Positions 1-8,514 are shown, numbered from the stretch's first letter. The stretch is 64,000 bases of DNA from Paenibacillus_E sp042676385 (GCF_042676385.1 NZ_JBHTHA010000003.1:62001-126000), one strand, 5' to 3'. Numbers and translations: made by a program. The notes: generated from the sequence alone by a model not told the origin.

Positions 1-1011
1 GGTAAAGAATGGACGAGACGCGAATTGGAAGCGCGAGTAGGCCGGATCGAGCAAATTGCCGGTATACGGCGATTCATGGGCGTCGAAGGGAATGAAGCAG
101 GTGTTGAGCAGATTCAGGTTCGCACGGGAGCGGGGCTTAGTTATTACGTAACGCCGACCAAGGGACTAGACATCTCTCTGGCCGAGTACCACGGCGCGTC
201 GATCAGCTGGCAATCCGGTAACGGGGACGCGCATCCTCATTATTATGAGCCGCAGGACAACGGCTGGTTGAGAACGGCATCGGGTGGCCTGTTAATGACC
301 TGCGGATTGATGCAAGTCGGCTCCCCATGCGAAGACGAAGACGAGAGGCTCGGGCTGCATGGCCGGGTGCACCATACGCCGGCGAAACAGGTAGCAGCGG
401 AAAGCAGCTGGCACGAAGATGAGATGGAAATGCGCATTTCCGGCGTTGTCGAGGAAACGGCCATTTTCGGCGGTCATCTACGGATGACGAGGCAGATCCG
501 CAGCCGCTTGGGGCAGAACACCATCCATATTCAGGATGAGGTGCGGAATATGGGCTTTCAGTGTTGTCCGCATATGATGCTGTATCATTTCAACTTCGGT
601 TTCCCTTTGTTAAGCGAAGAAACAACGGTCAAGTTCCATTCAACACAGGTGAAAGCGCGCGAGCGTGAAATGCCGATCGAAGGATATGAAGCTTGGCAGG
701 CCCCGGATGCCGGTTATCGAGAGCGTGTTTACTATCATGACAGCAACGAGAAACCATGGGTGCAAATTGAGAACCCGAATTTTCCGTTCCATTCAGGCAG
801 GGGAAAAGTGCGGGTTTCGCTGCAATGGTCGGCAGAGACGCTGCCAAGGCTCATCCAATGGAAAATGCCGGGAGCCGGCACACATGTGCTGGGCATTGAG
901 CCTGCGAATTGCCTCGTTGAAGGCAGACGGAAAGAGCGTGAGTGGGGATCGCTCTTCTTCCTGGAACCGGGGCAAACCGTTAACTATGAAATCAGGTTGA
1001 ACCTTGAATGA
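1..1011 (+). CDS. DUF4432 (aldose-1-epimerase-like) protein, 5' end outside window
   Basis: The protein has the features of the DUF4432 family, a branch of the galactose-mutarotase-like beta-sandwich fold that is thought to bind or epimerise sugars. Visible family features include an N-terminal 'RVGRIEQIAGIRRF' block, a 'GLDISLAEYHG' segment and the conserved 'MLYHFNFGFPLL' region. The reading frame is open to base 1 (it reads GKEWTRRE before the TTG at 25), and relatives start with a few residues before that block, so the true start lies upstream and the TTG at 25 is probably internal. The C-terminus is complete. A DeoR regulator follows 45 bp downstream in the same direction, which fits a sugar-catabolic operon. 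The substrate cannot be told from the sequence. Confidence 0.8.
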   Translation, partial: GKEWTRRELEARVGRIEQIAGIRRFMGVEGNEAGVEQIQVRTGAGLSYYVTPTKGLDISLAEYHGASISWQSGNGDAHPHYYEPQDNGWLRTASGGLLMTCGLMQVGSPCEDEDERLGLHGRVHHTPAKQVAAESSWHEDEMEMRISGVVEETAIFGGHLRMTRQIRSRLGQNTIHIQDEVRNMGFQCCPHMMLYHFNFGFPLLSEETTVKFHSTQVKAREREMPIEGYEAWQAPDAGYRERVYYHDSNEKPWVQIENPNFPFHSGRGKVRVSLQWSAETLPRLIQWKMPGAGTHVLGIEPANCLVEGRRKEREWGSLFFLEPGQTVNYEIRLNLE

Positions 1012-1056
1012 GATGTTGGGATAATAGAGACATCGAAGAAAGAACTGGGGGTTCTC

Positions 1057-1818
1057 ATGCCGCATCATCAACTGAACCAACGCCAACAGCAAATACTGGA
1101 CCGGATGGCGCCAGACGGCGAGGTGAAAATCGCCGAGCTGAAAGAAATGTTCCAAGTAACCGAAATGACCCTCCGTAGGGACATGGAGAAGCTGGAACAA
1201 TGGGGCTATATACGCCGTACGTTTGGCGGCGCGATTTTGCTGGGCAAAGATATCGCTCTGCATGAGCGGACAAGCGTATTAATTGAAGAAAAAATGCGCA
1301 TCGGCAAACGAGCGGCACAACTTGTGGAATCTGGAGATTCCATCTTTCTGGATGGCGGCTCGACGACGCTTCAGGTAGCGAAATATTTGCAGCCGGACCG
1401 GAATATCACCGTTGTCACCAATGCGCTGAATATTGCTGCCGAACTGCAAGGCAAGCGAATTCCGACGATTGTGATCGGGGGCGCAATGCTCGACAATACG
1501 TCAACCTTGGTTGGGCCTGTTGCCGCTAATGCCATCGCCAAAATGGCTTTCAACCGCGTGTTCATCGGGACTACGGGGGTGACCGTCAGGCATGGCTTCA
1601 GCAACTCGAACATGCATGAGGCGGAAATCAAGCAGTTGGCGATCGAACGGGCGGCGGAAGTGAACATCGTCCTGGACGTAACCAAGTTCGGCAGACAGGA
1701 TCTGTTTTCATTTGCCCCACTGAACGCCGCTCATCGTATCATTACGGATGGTCTTCCCGATGAGGAGCTAGGCATTGCCTTGAAGGAAGCATCTGTAGAA
1801 ATCTTGATAGGCTCATGA
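1057..1818 (+). CDS. DeoR/GlpR-family transcriptional regulator
   Basis: This 253-residue protein has the usual DeoR layout. Residues 5-60 form a winged helix-turn-helix ('RQQQILDRMAPDGEVKIAEL', then 'TEMTLRRDMEKLEQWG'). Residues 75-235 form the DeoRC sugar-phosphate sensor fold, with 'DSIFLDGGSTTLQVAKYL' as the phosphate-binding loop region. Such proteins normally repress a neighbouring sugar operon until a phosphorylated sugar binds. It follows the DUF4432 gene by 45 bp, so that sugar operon, mostly outside the window, is its probable target. The 3' end touches the IS110 scar, whose reverse frame ends inside this gene's last codons, but the length is normal for the family, so the gene does not appear truncated. 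Confidence 0.9.
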   Translation: MPHHQLNQRQQQILDRMAPDGEVKIAELKEMFQVTEMTLRRDMEKLEQWGYIRRTFGGAILLGKDIALHERTSVLIEEKMRIGKRAAQLVESGDSIFLDGGSTTLQVAKYLQPDRNITVVTNALNIAAELQGKRIPTIVIGGAMLDNTSTLVGPVAANAIAKMAFNRVFIGTTGVTVRHGFSNSNMHEAEIKQLAIERAAEVNIVLDVTKFGRQDLFSFAPLNAAHRIITDGLPDEELGIALKEASVEILIGS

Positions 1819-2290
1819 ATGATAATCCCTTTTGGAACGGAAAAATAGGCAGCGAACGGCATATTTTACAATAGATTGTTGCTTCTGTTTGTCAAAGTAA
1901 TCTTCACATAGATCTACATACATTTCTTTACGAGTTAAAAGATAAAACGCAATCCGTAACATAGCATGGGCCACATTTATTGCTGCTCGTTTTTTACCTT
2001 TTCGAGCAGCTGTACGTCTATACATCGCTCCGAGAAAGTTCTTTGATGCAGCAACGGAATGGGCTGCTTCAACGTTGGTGAGGGTTTACATAGCCTTGAA
2101 GAGCAAGTTCAAGTTCTTCCTTTTTTCGCTTCAAGGTATAGCTTTTCCTATCTGAATTTGGATCTCCTTTCCTGTAGAAATTAGTATGCACGACTTGAAA
2201 AATAAAGTCTTAGACCCGCTGCTTAAATTGTGCTATCGTCACCCGTTAAATCCAGAACGTCTACGTCGATAATTTTGTCTCCGTATTCAC
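1813..2290 (-). pseudogene. IS110-family transposase remnant (internally deleted, with stops)
   Basis: The reverse strand retains the C-terminal part of an IS110/IS116-type transposase. An intact stretch (about 1813-2060) reads 'FLGAMYRRTAARKGKKRAA', then 'AINVAHAMLRIAFYLL' and 'CEDYFDKQKQQSIVKYAVR', the usual end of these proteins. Just upstream another frame reads 'SYTLKRKKEELELALQGYV' and 'NPHQR', which belongs to the mid region of the same family. A further piece, 'DVLDLTGDDSTI', is followed by stops. The segments are out of frame and the sequence between the mid and C-terminal blocks is missing, so this is a decayed, internally deleted copy. No clear element ends were found. Confidence 0.7.
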
Positions 2291-2769
2291 TTTAATTCCA
2301 ACTCCATAAACACATCCGCTCTTACATAGGGCATGGGACCGATCTGCTCAACAGGAACGTGCTTGAACCCCATCGATTCGTAAAGATGAACGGCGTTCGG
2401 TAGCTTGGTGCTGCTGCCCAAAAAGAGCGATGTTGCGCCAAGCCCGCGTGCGCTGTTAATGGCGGCATGGATGATTTTCCGTCCGTATCCGCGCCCCCGC
2501 AACTCGGGTGTAACGCTCATCTTCGAGAGCTCGAACACACCAGCCCCAGTTGGCACGAGTGCAACGCATCCAACGATCGAATTGCTGTCGCGTGCGATAA
2601 GTACGTCTCCTCCTCTGTTCACGATGTTCTCCACTGGGTTATCGAGGATTACCCGGTCCGCCTCTTCGATGGTGAAGATTCGGGAGATCCACTCCTCGTT
2701 AAGTGTTTTGAAGGCCCGAGCTTCTTCGGGCGTCTGCATCGAAGTGATCGTGAGCACTGTTTCAAGCAT
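2287..2769 (-). CDS. GNAT-family N-acetyltransferase
   Basis: The 160-residue protein spans one GNAT domain. The acetyl-CoA pyrophosphate loop is visible as 'RGRGYGRKII' (residues about 93-102), preceded by the beta4 strand 'VFELSKMSVTPEL' and followed by 'VHLYESMGFKHVPVEQ', the usual C-terminal GNAT signature. Such enzymes transfer an acetyl group from acetyl-CoA to an amine, but the acceptor cannot be predicted. The start is supported by AAGAGGAGG about 10 bases upstream on the reverse strand. It stands alone between two transposase scars (1813-2290 and about 2820-3060), so it may have come in with mobile DNA. Confidence 0.9.
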   Translation of the reverse strand: MLETVLTITSMQTPEEARAFKTLNEEWISRIFTIEEADRVILDNPVENIVNRGGDVLIARDSNSIVGCVALVPTGAGVFELSKMSVTPELRGRGYGRKIIHAAINSARGLGATSLFLGSSTKLPNAVHLYESMGFKHVPVEQIGPMPYVRADVFMELELK

Positions 2770-2819
2770 GCTATGTTTCCTCCTCTTGTAAAGGTTACTT
2801 TCACTGTAAAAAAAACCGG

Positions 2820-3060
2820 GTATTCGGAATTTATGGTGGAAATATCAATACCAAGCAGAGTTGTTTCTTCCGATTCACGAATAACGGGGGGCACTTTGAA
2901 GCTTGTAGAGGTTCGCTATGCGTCCACAATGAGGGCAAGCTAAAGGTGGAGAGTTCGTCACCACTTGTATTAGAAAATCAAATTCATTCTCACTAATCCT
3001 TAGTATGTTGAATTTCTTCAATGCATTTATGATGCAAGTCCCTTTTTTGTTTTCGAGTGA
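2820..3060 (-). pseudogene. Probable ISL3-like transposase N-terminal remnant
   Basis: On the reverse strand a short frame reads 'ALKKFNILRISENEFDFLIQ' and then 'ACPHCGRIANLYKL'. This resembles the N-terminus of ISL3-type transposases, where a short leader is followed by a Cys-x2-Cys zinc motif and a phrase such as NLYKHG. The frame then breaks; another frame continues with 'VIRESEETTLLGIDIS', compatible with the next strand of that zinc domain. Nothing of the catalytic domain is left. The fragment overlaps the 3' end of the MFS gene. The assignment rests on recognition of a short motif and is tentative. Confidence 0.4.
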
Positions 3061-4208
3061 ATAGTCAAAATACCACTTAATATAAAAGATAGCAACGAAC
3101 CGGCAAAGCAAATAGCTGCAAAAATGCCTACGGCGGAAAAACCGTTAAAAGTCGCATAAATCAAGCCTGCGATCCAAGAGCCGAGTGTTGTCGCAGCGTA
3201 CATGATCGAATTGGCCAAGCTTGAGATCGTGCCACGGATTGTCGGATTTAACGAATTCAGCAGTCCCAAAATCAGCGGAAATGCGATTCCCATATTAGCA
3301 AATATTAAAAAGTATACACCCTCGAAAGCCGAAACCGATGGAAGGTGAGGCAAAGCAATAAAACATGCAATAGAGACAAGAAAGCCCACAACCATCGTAT
3401 TGAAACGGTTCAACATTTTGATCACATAAGCACCGCTAATGCTCCCGACCATATTTCCAAGACCAAGGAAAAACATCACGTACCCCACTTGATCAATCGA
3501 AAGGTGATAGCGGTCCGTCATCCATTTTCCAATGAAAGAAAAGGCAGCAAAGAATCCACATTGAAATAAGAAATGAGCCAGGAAAGATCTTCTCGCTATT
3601 CGGCTTGTCAATAGTGGGACGTATCTTCTAAATATAGGAATACTGCCTCTTTGGTCTTGATTCGGTTTCATTTCGGGAAAAACATAAAGGATGAATATCG
3701 CCACCAATAACGAGCTTGCACCGATTGTAAAAAAAGGATAAGACCAATGGGTTGCAGCAAGCAGGCTTCCAATAGGTATGCCGAACGCTTGGGAAGCAGC
3801 CAAGCCTGCCATTACGATTCCTGATACTTTGGCGATCTTTGGCGCAGGAAACAGAGCAGGAATGGATGCCCAGACTTGAGGCGCTGTAAATGCTGCACTG
3901 ACTCCGGCTAAAAAACGGAATACAAACATCGACCAAAAACCTGTGGCAAAACCGCATAAAATGGTTGAAACCGAGAAGCAAACCATACCGGAAAGCATTA
4001 CTTTTTTTCGATCCCATCCATCAGAAAGCGGTCCGGCAATCAGTGCAAACACGGCATAACCTAAAGCATAGGCTCCCACCATCCAACCGGAATACTCGGT
4101 CGAGATATGAAACAAACTCTGAAGAGTGGGGATGAGCGGAGAAATCAAAAATGTATCGGTACCGATCACAAACATGATGAGGAATAATAATGCTGTTAAT
4201 TTTTTCAT
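3027..4208 (-). CDS. MFS transporter (drug/metabolite efflux type)
   Basis: This is a 12-helix major facilitator superfamily protein of about 393 residues. The motif between helices 2 and 3 is present as 'GPLSDGWDRKKVMLSG', and the N-half has the DHA1/AraJ-like pattern 'GTDTFLISPLIPTLQ'. Family members export drugs or small metabolites using the proton gradient; no substrate is implied here. I chose the ATG at 4208 because AGGAAGGG lies 11 bases upstream; a longer frame from 4232 would put this ribosome binding site inside the gene. It is the last gene of a leftward group with a thioesterase and an EamA transporter, divergent from the MocR regulator. Confidence 0.9.
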   Translation of the reverse strand: MKKLTALLFLIMFVIGTDTFLISPLIPTLQSLFHISTEYSGWMVGAYALGYAVFALIAGPLSDGWDRKKVMLSGMVCFSVSTILCGFATGFWSMFVFRFLAGVSAAFTAPQVWASIPALFPAPKIAKVSGIVMAGLAASQAFGIPIGSLLAATHWSYPFFTIGASSLLVAIFILYVFPEMKPNQDQRGSIPIFRRYVPLLTSRIARRSFLAHFLFQCGFFAAFSFIGKWMTDRYHLSIDQVGYVMFFLGLGNMVGSISGAYVIKMLNRFNTMVVGFLVSIACFIALPHLPSVSAFEGVYFLIFANMGIAFPLILGLLNSLNPTIRGTISSLANSIMYAATTLGSWIAGLIYATFNGFSAVGIFAAICFAGSLLSFILSGILTIHSKTKKGLAS

Positions 4209-4292
4209 GCTATACTGCACCCTTCCTGTCATGAGATAAACAGCGAGTCATTGAAGCCATCACCGATCGTTTCATGGGCATGTCCTGCGGGC

Positions 4293-4727
4293 CTACCTGC
4301 CTTGCGCCTTATCGCCCCTTAATGTCATACAAGTGCTTGAGGCATGAGCGATGAGTTTACCGTTCTCGTCAGTAATATCGCATTGGATGAACCCGATGGT
4401 TTGTCCTCGCTTATACAGCGTAGCATGGGCCTTTATTTTGGCGTTCCACACAGGTCTAAAAAAGTTTACTTTCATCTCGATCGTGGTGAAGGTTTCGTCT
4501 TTTTGCAAGGTAGAGCCGTAGGCAATGCCCATGGCCATGTCGGCAAGAATGCCGATGATGCCGCCGTTGCATGTGCCTTGCGGATTCGCGTGGTGTTCCG
4601 AAGCCTGCATTTCATACGTGGCCTCGCCCTCTTCTACGCTAATTAGCTTCAGTCCCATAAGGCGCTCAACGGGAGACTGCTCCAATTCTCCGTTCAGCAC
4701 TTTCCGATAATGCTCAAGAATGGTCAT
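4293..4727 (-). CDS. PaaI-type hotdog-fold thioesterase
   Basis: The 144-residue protein matches the PaaI/4HBT hotdog family, which hydrolyses acyl- or aryl-CoA thioesters. The signature 'NPQGTCNGGIIGILADMAMG' contains the catalytic-type acidic residue (Asp63 in 'LAD'). The usual HGG tripeptide reads NGG here (Asn54), a substitution known to be tolerated in some subgroups but worth noting. The C-terminal strand 'NFFRPVWNAKIKAHATLYKR' is also typical. Its start codon overlaps the stop of the EamA gene by four bases (ATGA), so the two are translationally coupled and probably cotranscribed. Confidence 0.85.
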   Translation of the reverse strand: MTILEHYRKVLNGELEQSPVERLMGLKLISVEEGEATYEMQASEHHANPQGTCNGGIIGILADMAMGIAYGSTLQKDETFTTIEMKVNFFRPVWNAKIKAHATLYKRGQTIGFIQCDITDENGKLIAHASSTCMTLRGDKAQGR

Positions 4728-5671
4728 TTTGCATATTCACCTGCTACTTTCCTCTGTCTCTGAATCAAATTATTCATCACCAGCGCGATAATCACGATGA
4801 GGGTCCCTGCAAACTGCAACCTTCCGACTTCAACGCCCTGGAGGGCACTGATCGTGACTGTTGTAACAGGGACGATGTTCATAAATAGCATGCCGTTCTC
4901 CGGCTTCAAAATTTTATTGCCGACGTTCCATGTGAACACGGCAAGTACACCTGCGATCAAGATCATATACAGCAGTTCCGATCCTGCGCTTCCGATCCTC
5001 TCCGCGCTTGGCATCGTCAAGGCTCCAAAAACCGTTGCCGACAGCACGATTAAAATATTCATCAAGGATCCGAAGCACGTTGTCAAAGCGGTGTAGCGAA
5101 GCGGAGACCAGCCTGCAATTTGACTGGCACCCATCGTATAGACGACCCAGCATAGAGCACCAAGCATAATCAGCAGACTGGCGCCAATATGCTCTTTGGT
5201 TTGAACGATTAGGGAGGGATCTCCATTTGTTATGACTAGCAGTGCGCCTGAAAGCGCAATGAAAATTGAAATAAAAGTAGACGGCTTGGGTTTACTTTTA
5301 TTCATAACCCAATTTACGCACGTCGTCATTAGTGGCATTAACGACATGATAACGGAGGCAATGATTGCGCCTGACGGTCCGCTGAGTTGTTGTCCGACAA
5401 AGGTAAGAAAACCGAAGCCGGAAAACCCAGCAGTGCCAAAAAACAATAACTTCCACGATTTCCCCTCCAATCGGAGAACGTTCTTCCCTTCGAAAACGAT
5501 CAGCATTCCCAAAAGAATGAGGCCAGCCCATATGTAGCGAATCGTTGTGAAATAGAACGGATCGAGAACCTTCAAAGCAACTTGCATGACGGGAAACATA
5601 CCTCCCCACGCCAGCACAGGAATCAAACAATAGGTGATACCCGTTAGTAAAGTGTTTCTGTTTATACTCAA
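4724..5671 (-). CDS. EamA-family (DMT) transporter
   Basis: The 315-residue protein has ten predicted membrane helices in two EamA repeats (about residues 8-140 and 160-300), the fold of drug/metabolite transporters such as RhaT and YdcZ relatives. 'TNGDPSLIV' marks the linker between repeats. The start is uncertain: the TTG at 5671 has GAAGG only two to three bases away. It overlaps the thioesterase by four bases. The promoter region is shared with the divergent MocR-type regulator at 5856, so this transporter is its most likely target; MocR proteins often control a divergent transporter linked to PLP or amino-acid metabolism. Confidence 0.85.
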   Translation of the reverse strand: MSINRNTLLTGITYCLIPVLAWGGMFPVMQVALKVLDPFYFTTIRYIWAGLILLGMLIVFEGKNVLRLEGKSWKLLFFGTAGFSGFGFLTFVGQQLSGPSGAIIASVIMSLMPLMTTCVNWVMNKSKPKPSTFISIFIALSGALLVITNGDPSLIVQTKEHIGASLLIMLGALCWVVYTMGASQIAGWSPLRYTALTTCFGSLMNILIVLSATVFGALTMPSAERIGSAGSELLYMILIAGVLAVFTWNVGNKILKPENGMLFMNIVPVTTVTISALQGVEVGRLQFAGTLIVIIALVMNNLIQRQRKVAGEYAK

Positions 5672-5750
5672 AACCTTCTTTCTTGTGATATGCGGATTTT
5701 CCAGCGGACTTGATCAGAACCTCCTTTTTCCCATCATAAACGAAGGTGAG

Positions 5751-5778
5751 TAGAACAGATTTAAAGTTCTAGAACAGA
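5751..5778. promoter_or_regulatory. Candidate MocR operator: direct repeat TAGAACAGA
   Basis: Two identical nonamers TAGAACAGA (5751-5759 and 5770-5778) lie 19 bp apart, about two helical turns, with a small palindrome GTTCTAGAAC (5766-5775) overlapping the second. They sit just upstream of a perfect TATAAT at 5795-5800, between the EamA gene and the MocR-type regulator. GabR- and PdxR-like proteins bind direct repeats in divergent promoters, so this is the natural operator candidate. The repeats are seen; binding is inferred. Confidence 0.45.
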
Positions 5779-5794
5779 AGGCGTGAGTTTCCGG

Positions 5795-5800
5795 TATAAT
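5795..5800 (+). promoter_or_regulatory. -10 box (TATAAT) for the MocR-type gene
   Basis: A perfect TATAAT stands 56 bases before the chosen start codon. No good -35 hexamer is present at 16-18 bp spacing; the position is covered by the second TAGAACAGA repeat, which suggests that a bound regulator controls this promoter. Confidence 0.45.
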
Positions 5801-5855
5801 AGAGACACATGCGCGAGTGTGTATTTGCGGGTTAATGGGCCTGGGGGCAAAACAT

Positions 5856-7292
5856 ATGAAAAAAACAGTTCTTTCAAGCGGATATGCAGGAAAACTGTTT
5901 GAACAAATCTATGACTATATTCTGGATCGGATCCGTCGAGGAGAATGGAAGCCGCATGAGAAGCTTCCCTCCATCCGCTCGCTGGCGATGGAATTCAATG
6001 TGCATCGACTGACGGTCTATAAAGCCTATCAGCTACTGAAGGAAAATCGGATCGTTGAAGCGAAGGACAAATCCGGCTATTATGTGAGACCGAACGGCAG
6101 TCTTCCTGCGGATTCGCTACATGATCCGATCATTTCCGCTTACGTGCATGAAAGCCATCTTTCTGAAATCCATCAGGTGCAAGCCGAATATGTACTGTCA
6201 AAATCGCTGCTCGACCCGAACCTGCTCCCTAATCTTTATTTTTCGGAATATGTGAAGCAAGTGTTCGATTTGTATCCCAAAATGCTCGGCACCTACTTTA
6301 CCGCGCAAGGAGACCAGGAGCTGCGGGATGCTTTGTGCCGTTACTTCACCGATTGCCACCGGTTTCACTTGTCTGCAGACGAATTGTTGATCACTTGCGG
6401 ATCGCAGGAGGCCATGGATTTGGTTGCCAGAGCACTGGTCAAGCCGAGAGATGCCGTTATGTTGGAGCGTCCTACCTACAGCACGGCGATTGATATTTTC
6501 AGAAGACAAGGCGCAGCTATCGTTCCGGTCGAGATCCACCCGTACGGCTACGATCTGGAGCAGGTGGAGAAGCTGATGCAAGCCTACAAGCCGCGGCTGT
6601 TTTATCTAAATCCCACCATTCAAAGTCCAACAGGCTATATCGTGCCCGCCGAACAAAGGAAAAGGCTCGTTGAGCTTGCCGAGCGGTATCAATGTCTGCT
6701 ATTAGAGGACGATCCTTACCGCGACATTTATTTTGGCGAAGAGCCGCCACTGCCTCTTTTTGCTTACGATACGGCAGGATGGGTCATTTATCTTCGCAGC
6801 TTCAGCAAATATATCGCTCCCGGCCTCGGCATCGCCATCGTTGCGTGCCGCCCTTCCATCATGAACTACCTGATAAAAGCCAAATTGTTGTCGGACAGCG
6901 GGACGCCTTTGGTGAATCAGAAAATTTTTCTGCATTATTTTTTCTCCGAGCGGCTGCAGCAGCATATGGAGAAGCTTCGCATTGCGCTTGCGGTCCGCAA
7001 GGATATCGTAGAACAGGAATTGTCCGCTACCGACTGGCAGTGGAACTCCCCAGCAGGCGGATTCAACTTATGGGTGAAGCTTCCGGAAACGGTGGAGGTT
7101 GAACGTTTACTCAGTACATGCATCAAGCAATCAATCACCTTTGTGCCCGGAGCGATTTGCGATCCGCTCAAGGAGTACAAATCATGGATACGCCTCAGCT
7201 ATTCCTATCTGAATGAGCAGCTATTGCGAGAAGGCATCCGGAGGCTTATTGAATTGGCAGACGGGGACAGCGGTTCATCTAAGAGACAATAA
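5856..7292 (+). CDS. MocR-type regulator (GntR helix-turn-helix + aminotransferase-like domain)
   Basis: The protein (478 residues from the chosen start) joins a GntR winged helix (residues 10-75, with 'LPSIRSLAMEFNVHRLTVYK') to a fold-type I aminotransferase-like domain (about 110-465). The PLP-binding lysine is Lys318 in 'LRSFSKYIAPGLG', and the Asp that contacts the PLP ring nitrogen region is in 'LLEDDPYRDIYF'. Such proteins sense PLP or an amino compound and regulate transcription, usually of a divergent operon. The ATG at 5856 follows GGGGG with suitable spacing; a longer GTG frame from 5817 lacks one. It faces the EamA/thioesterase/MFS group, and its intergenic region holds a direct repeat. 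Confidence 0.92.
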   Translation: MKKTVLSSGYAGKLFEQIYDYILDRIRRGEWKPHEKLPSIRSLAMEFNVHRLTVYKAYQLLKENRIVEAKDKSGYYVRPNGSLPADSLHDPIISAYVHESHLSEIHQVQAEYVLSKSLLDPNLLPNLYFSEYVKQVFDLYPKMLGTYFTAQGDQELRDALCRYFTDCHRFHLSADELLITCGSQEAMDLVARALVKPRDAVMLERPTYSTAIDIFRRQGAAIVPVEIHPYGYDLEQVEKLMQAYKPRLFYLNPTIQSPTGYIVPAEQRKRLVELAERYQCLLLEDDPYRDIYFGEEPPLPLFAYDTAGWVIYLRSFSKYIAPGLGIAIVACRPSIMNYLIKAKLLSDSGTPLVNQKIFLHYFFSERLQQHMEKLRIALAVRKDIVEQELSATDWQWNSPAGGFNLWVKLPETVEVERLLSTCIKQSITFVPGAICDPLKEYKSWIRLSYSYLNEQLLREGIRRLIELADGDSGSSKRQ

Positions 7293-7385
7293 CAATTTTC
7301 ACCTTGCATAAAAAGAGGAACCATATACGCTTATAAAGCACCTTACAGTGGACAATAACGAAAAACGATAGTAAATAAATAAACG

Positions 7386-7436
7386 AAAACCAGTCTAACA
7401 CTTTATTTTAGTGTTTTGACTGGTTTTTGTTTTTTA
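7386..7436 (+). terminator. Rho-independent terminator after the MocR-type gene
   Basis: A long hairpin pairs AAAACCAGTC-TAACACT (7386-7402) with AGTGTT-TTGACTGGTTTT (7410-7427) and runs into a T-rich tail. It can act on either strand. The rest of the 307-base gap to 7600 holds an inverted repeat (listed separately) and no gene. Confidence 0.85.
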
Positions 7437-7476
7437 GTATTGAACAGTCATTTATTTTCTTTGTAGTTCCGTTTCT

Positions 7477-7535
7477 GCGCATAGTTTGAATACTGACTTT
7501 TGTGCCGGAATAAGCAGTTTTCGAACTATGCAGCG
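7477..7535. repeat. Interrupted inverted repeat upstream of ABC system 1
   Basis: GCATAGTTTGAA (7479-7490) is mirrored by TTCGAACTATGC (7520-7531) with one mismatch and a 29-base loop. It lies 70-120 bases before the first permease gene. It could be an operator for the AraC-type regulator in this cluster or a leader RNA hairpin; there is no T-run after it. Confidence 0.4.
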
Positions 7536-7599
7536 CCTGGAAAACTCATTATTGTGAAGGTGTGAGCAGCAGCAGCGACTACAGACAGGAAGGAGTATC

Positions 7600-8514
7600 A
7601 TGCGTATGGGTTTCGTCAGGGAGATTACCAGGAATCGTCAGCTTTATGTACTAGCCGTTCCGGGGATCATCTTTTTAGCTATCTTCTCCTATATCCCCAT
7701 GCTGGGTCACTTGATTGCGTTTCAACACTTTCAACCCGTAAAAGGCATTTGGGGAAGCCGATGGGTAGGGCTAGACAATTTCAAGTTTTTTTTCGGAGGG
7801 CACGATTGGGTGCGGGTTACGCTCAATACGGTGTTTCTGAACTTGTTGTTTCTTGTTTTCGGCATCGGGACTGCCATCGTCTTGGCTATTTTAATTAATG
7901 AAATCAGGTCCACGGTCATCAAGAAAATGAGTCAATCGCTTATTTTTCTTCCTTATTTTATCTCTTGGCTCGTTGTAAGCTTAATGATGCTTGCTTTTAT
8001 GAGCACGGACGGCTTGGTGAACAACTGGTTGAAGAATATCGGGATGGATTCGGTTAACTGGTATCAAAGTGTGCAACTGTGGCCATTTCTTTTGACGCTG
8101 GTTTACATCTGGAAGTTTTCCGGCTACTATTCGATTATCTTTTTAGCAGCTATCGTGGGCATTTCATCCGAGTATTACGAATCGGCGAAGATCGATGGGG
8201 CAACCCGGTTTCAGCAAATCATTCATATTACGGTGCCTTCGATTCGATCGGTGATCGTTGTGCTGATGCTGCTCGGTGTCGGACGTATTTTCTTCGGAGA
8301 TTTCGGTATGATATACGGCATTATCGGGGATAACTCGATTCTGTATCCGACGACGGATGTGATCGATACGTATTCGTTCCGGGCGCTGCGCCAGTTGGGC
8401 AACTTCGGCATGTCCTCGGCCGTTGTATTCTATCAATCGCTGATGGGCCTCATCACTATTCTTATCTTCAACCGAATCGCCAAAAAAATTGATCCCGATT
8501 CCAGTCTTTTTTAG
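7600..8514 (+). CDS. Carbohydrate ABC transporter permease (LplB-type), system 1
   Basis: The 304-residue membrane protein has six predicted helices and the binding-protein-dependent permease (MalF-like, LplB) domain. The EAA loop that docks on the ATPase reads 'ESAKIDGATRFQQI'. The start follows AGGAAGGAG closely. It heads a rightward operon: this permease, a second permease, a lipoprotein binding protein, a membrane AraC regulator and a large secreted protein. As usual for this group no ATPase gene is present; a shared MsmX-like ATPase elsewhere would be expected. The neighbouring secreted protein suggests that it imports oligosaccharides released from a polysaccharide. Confidence 0.93.
   Translation: MRMGFVREITRNRQLYVLAVPGIIFLAIFSYIPMLGHLIAFQHFQPVKGIWGSRWVGLDNFKFFFGGHDWVRVTLNTVFLNLLFLVFGIGTAIVLAILINEIRSTVIKKMSQSLIFLPYFISWLVVSLMMLAFMSTDGLVNNWLKNIGMDSVNWYQSVQLWPFLLTLVYIWKFSGYYSIIFLAAIVGISSEYYESAKIDGATRFQQIIHITVPSIRSVIVVLMLLGVGRIFFGDFGMIYGIIGDNSILYPTTDVIDTYSFRALRQLGNFGMSSAVVFYQSLMGLITILIFNRIAKKIDPDSSLF

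Noticed and set aside
2405..2943. Forward frames opposite the GNAT gene
   Set aside because: They are shadows; the reverse frame has clear GNAT motifs and a strong ribosome binding site.
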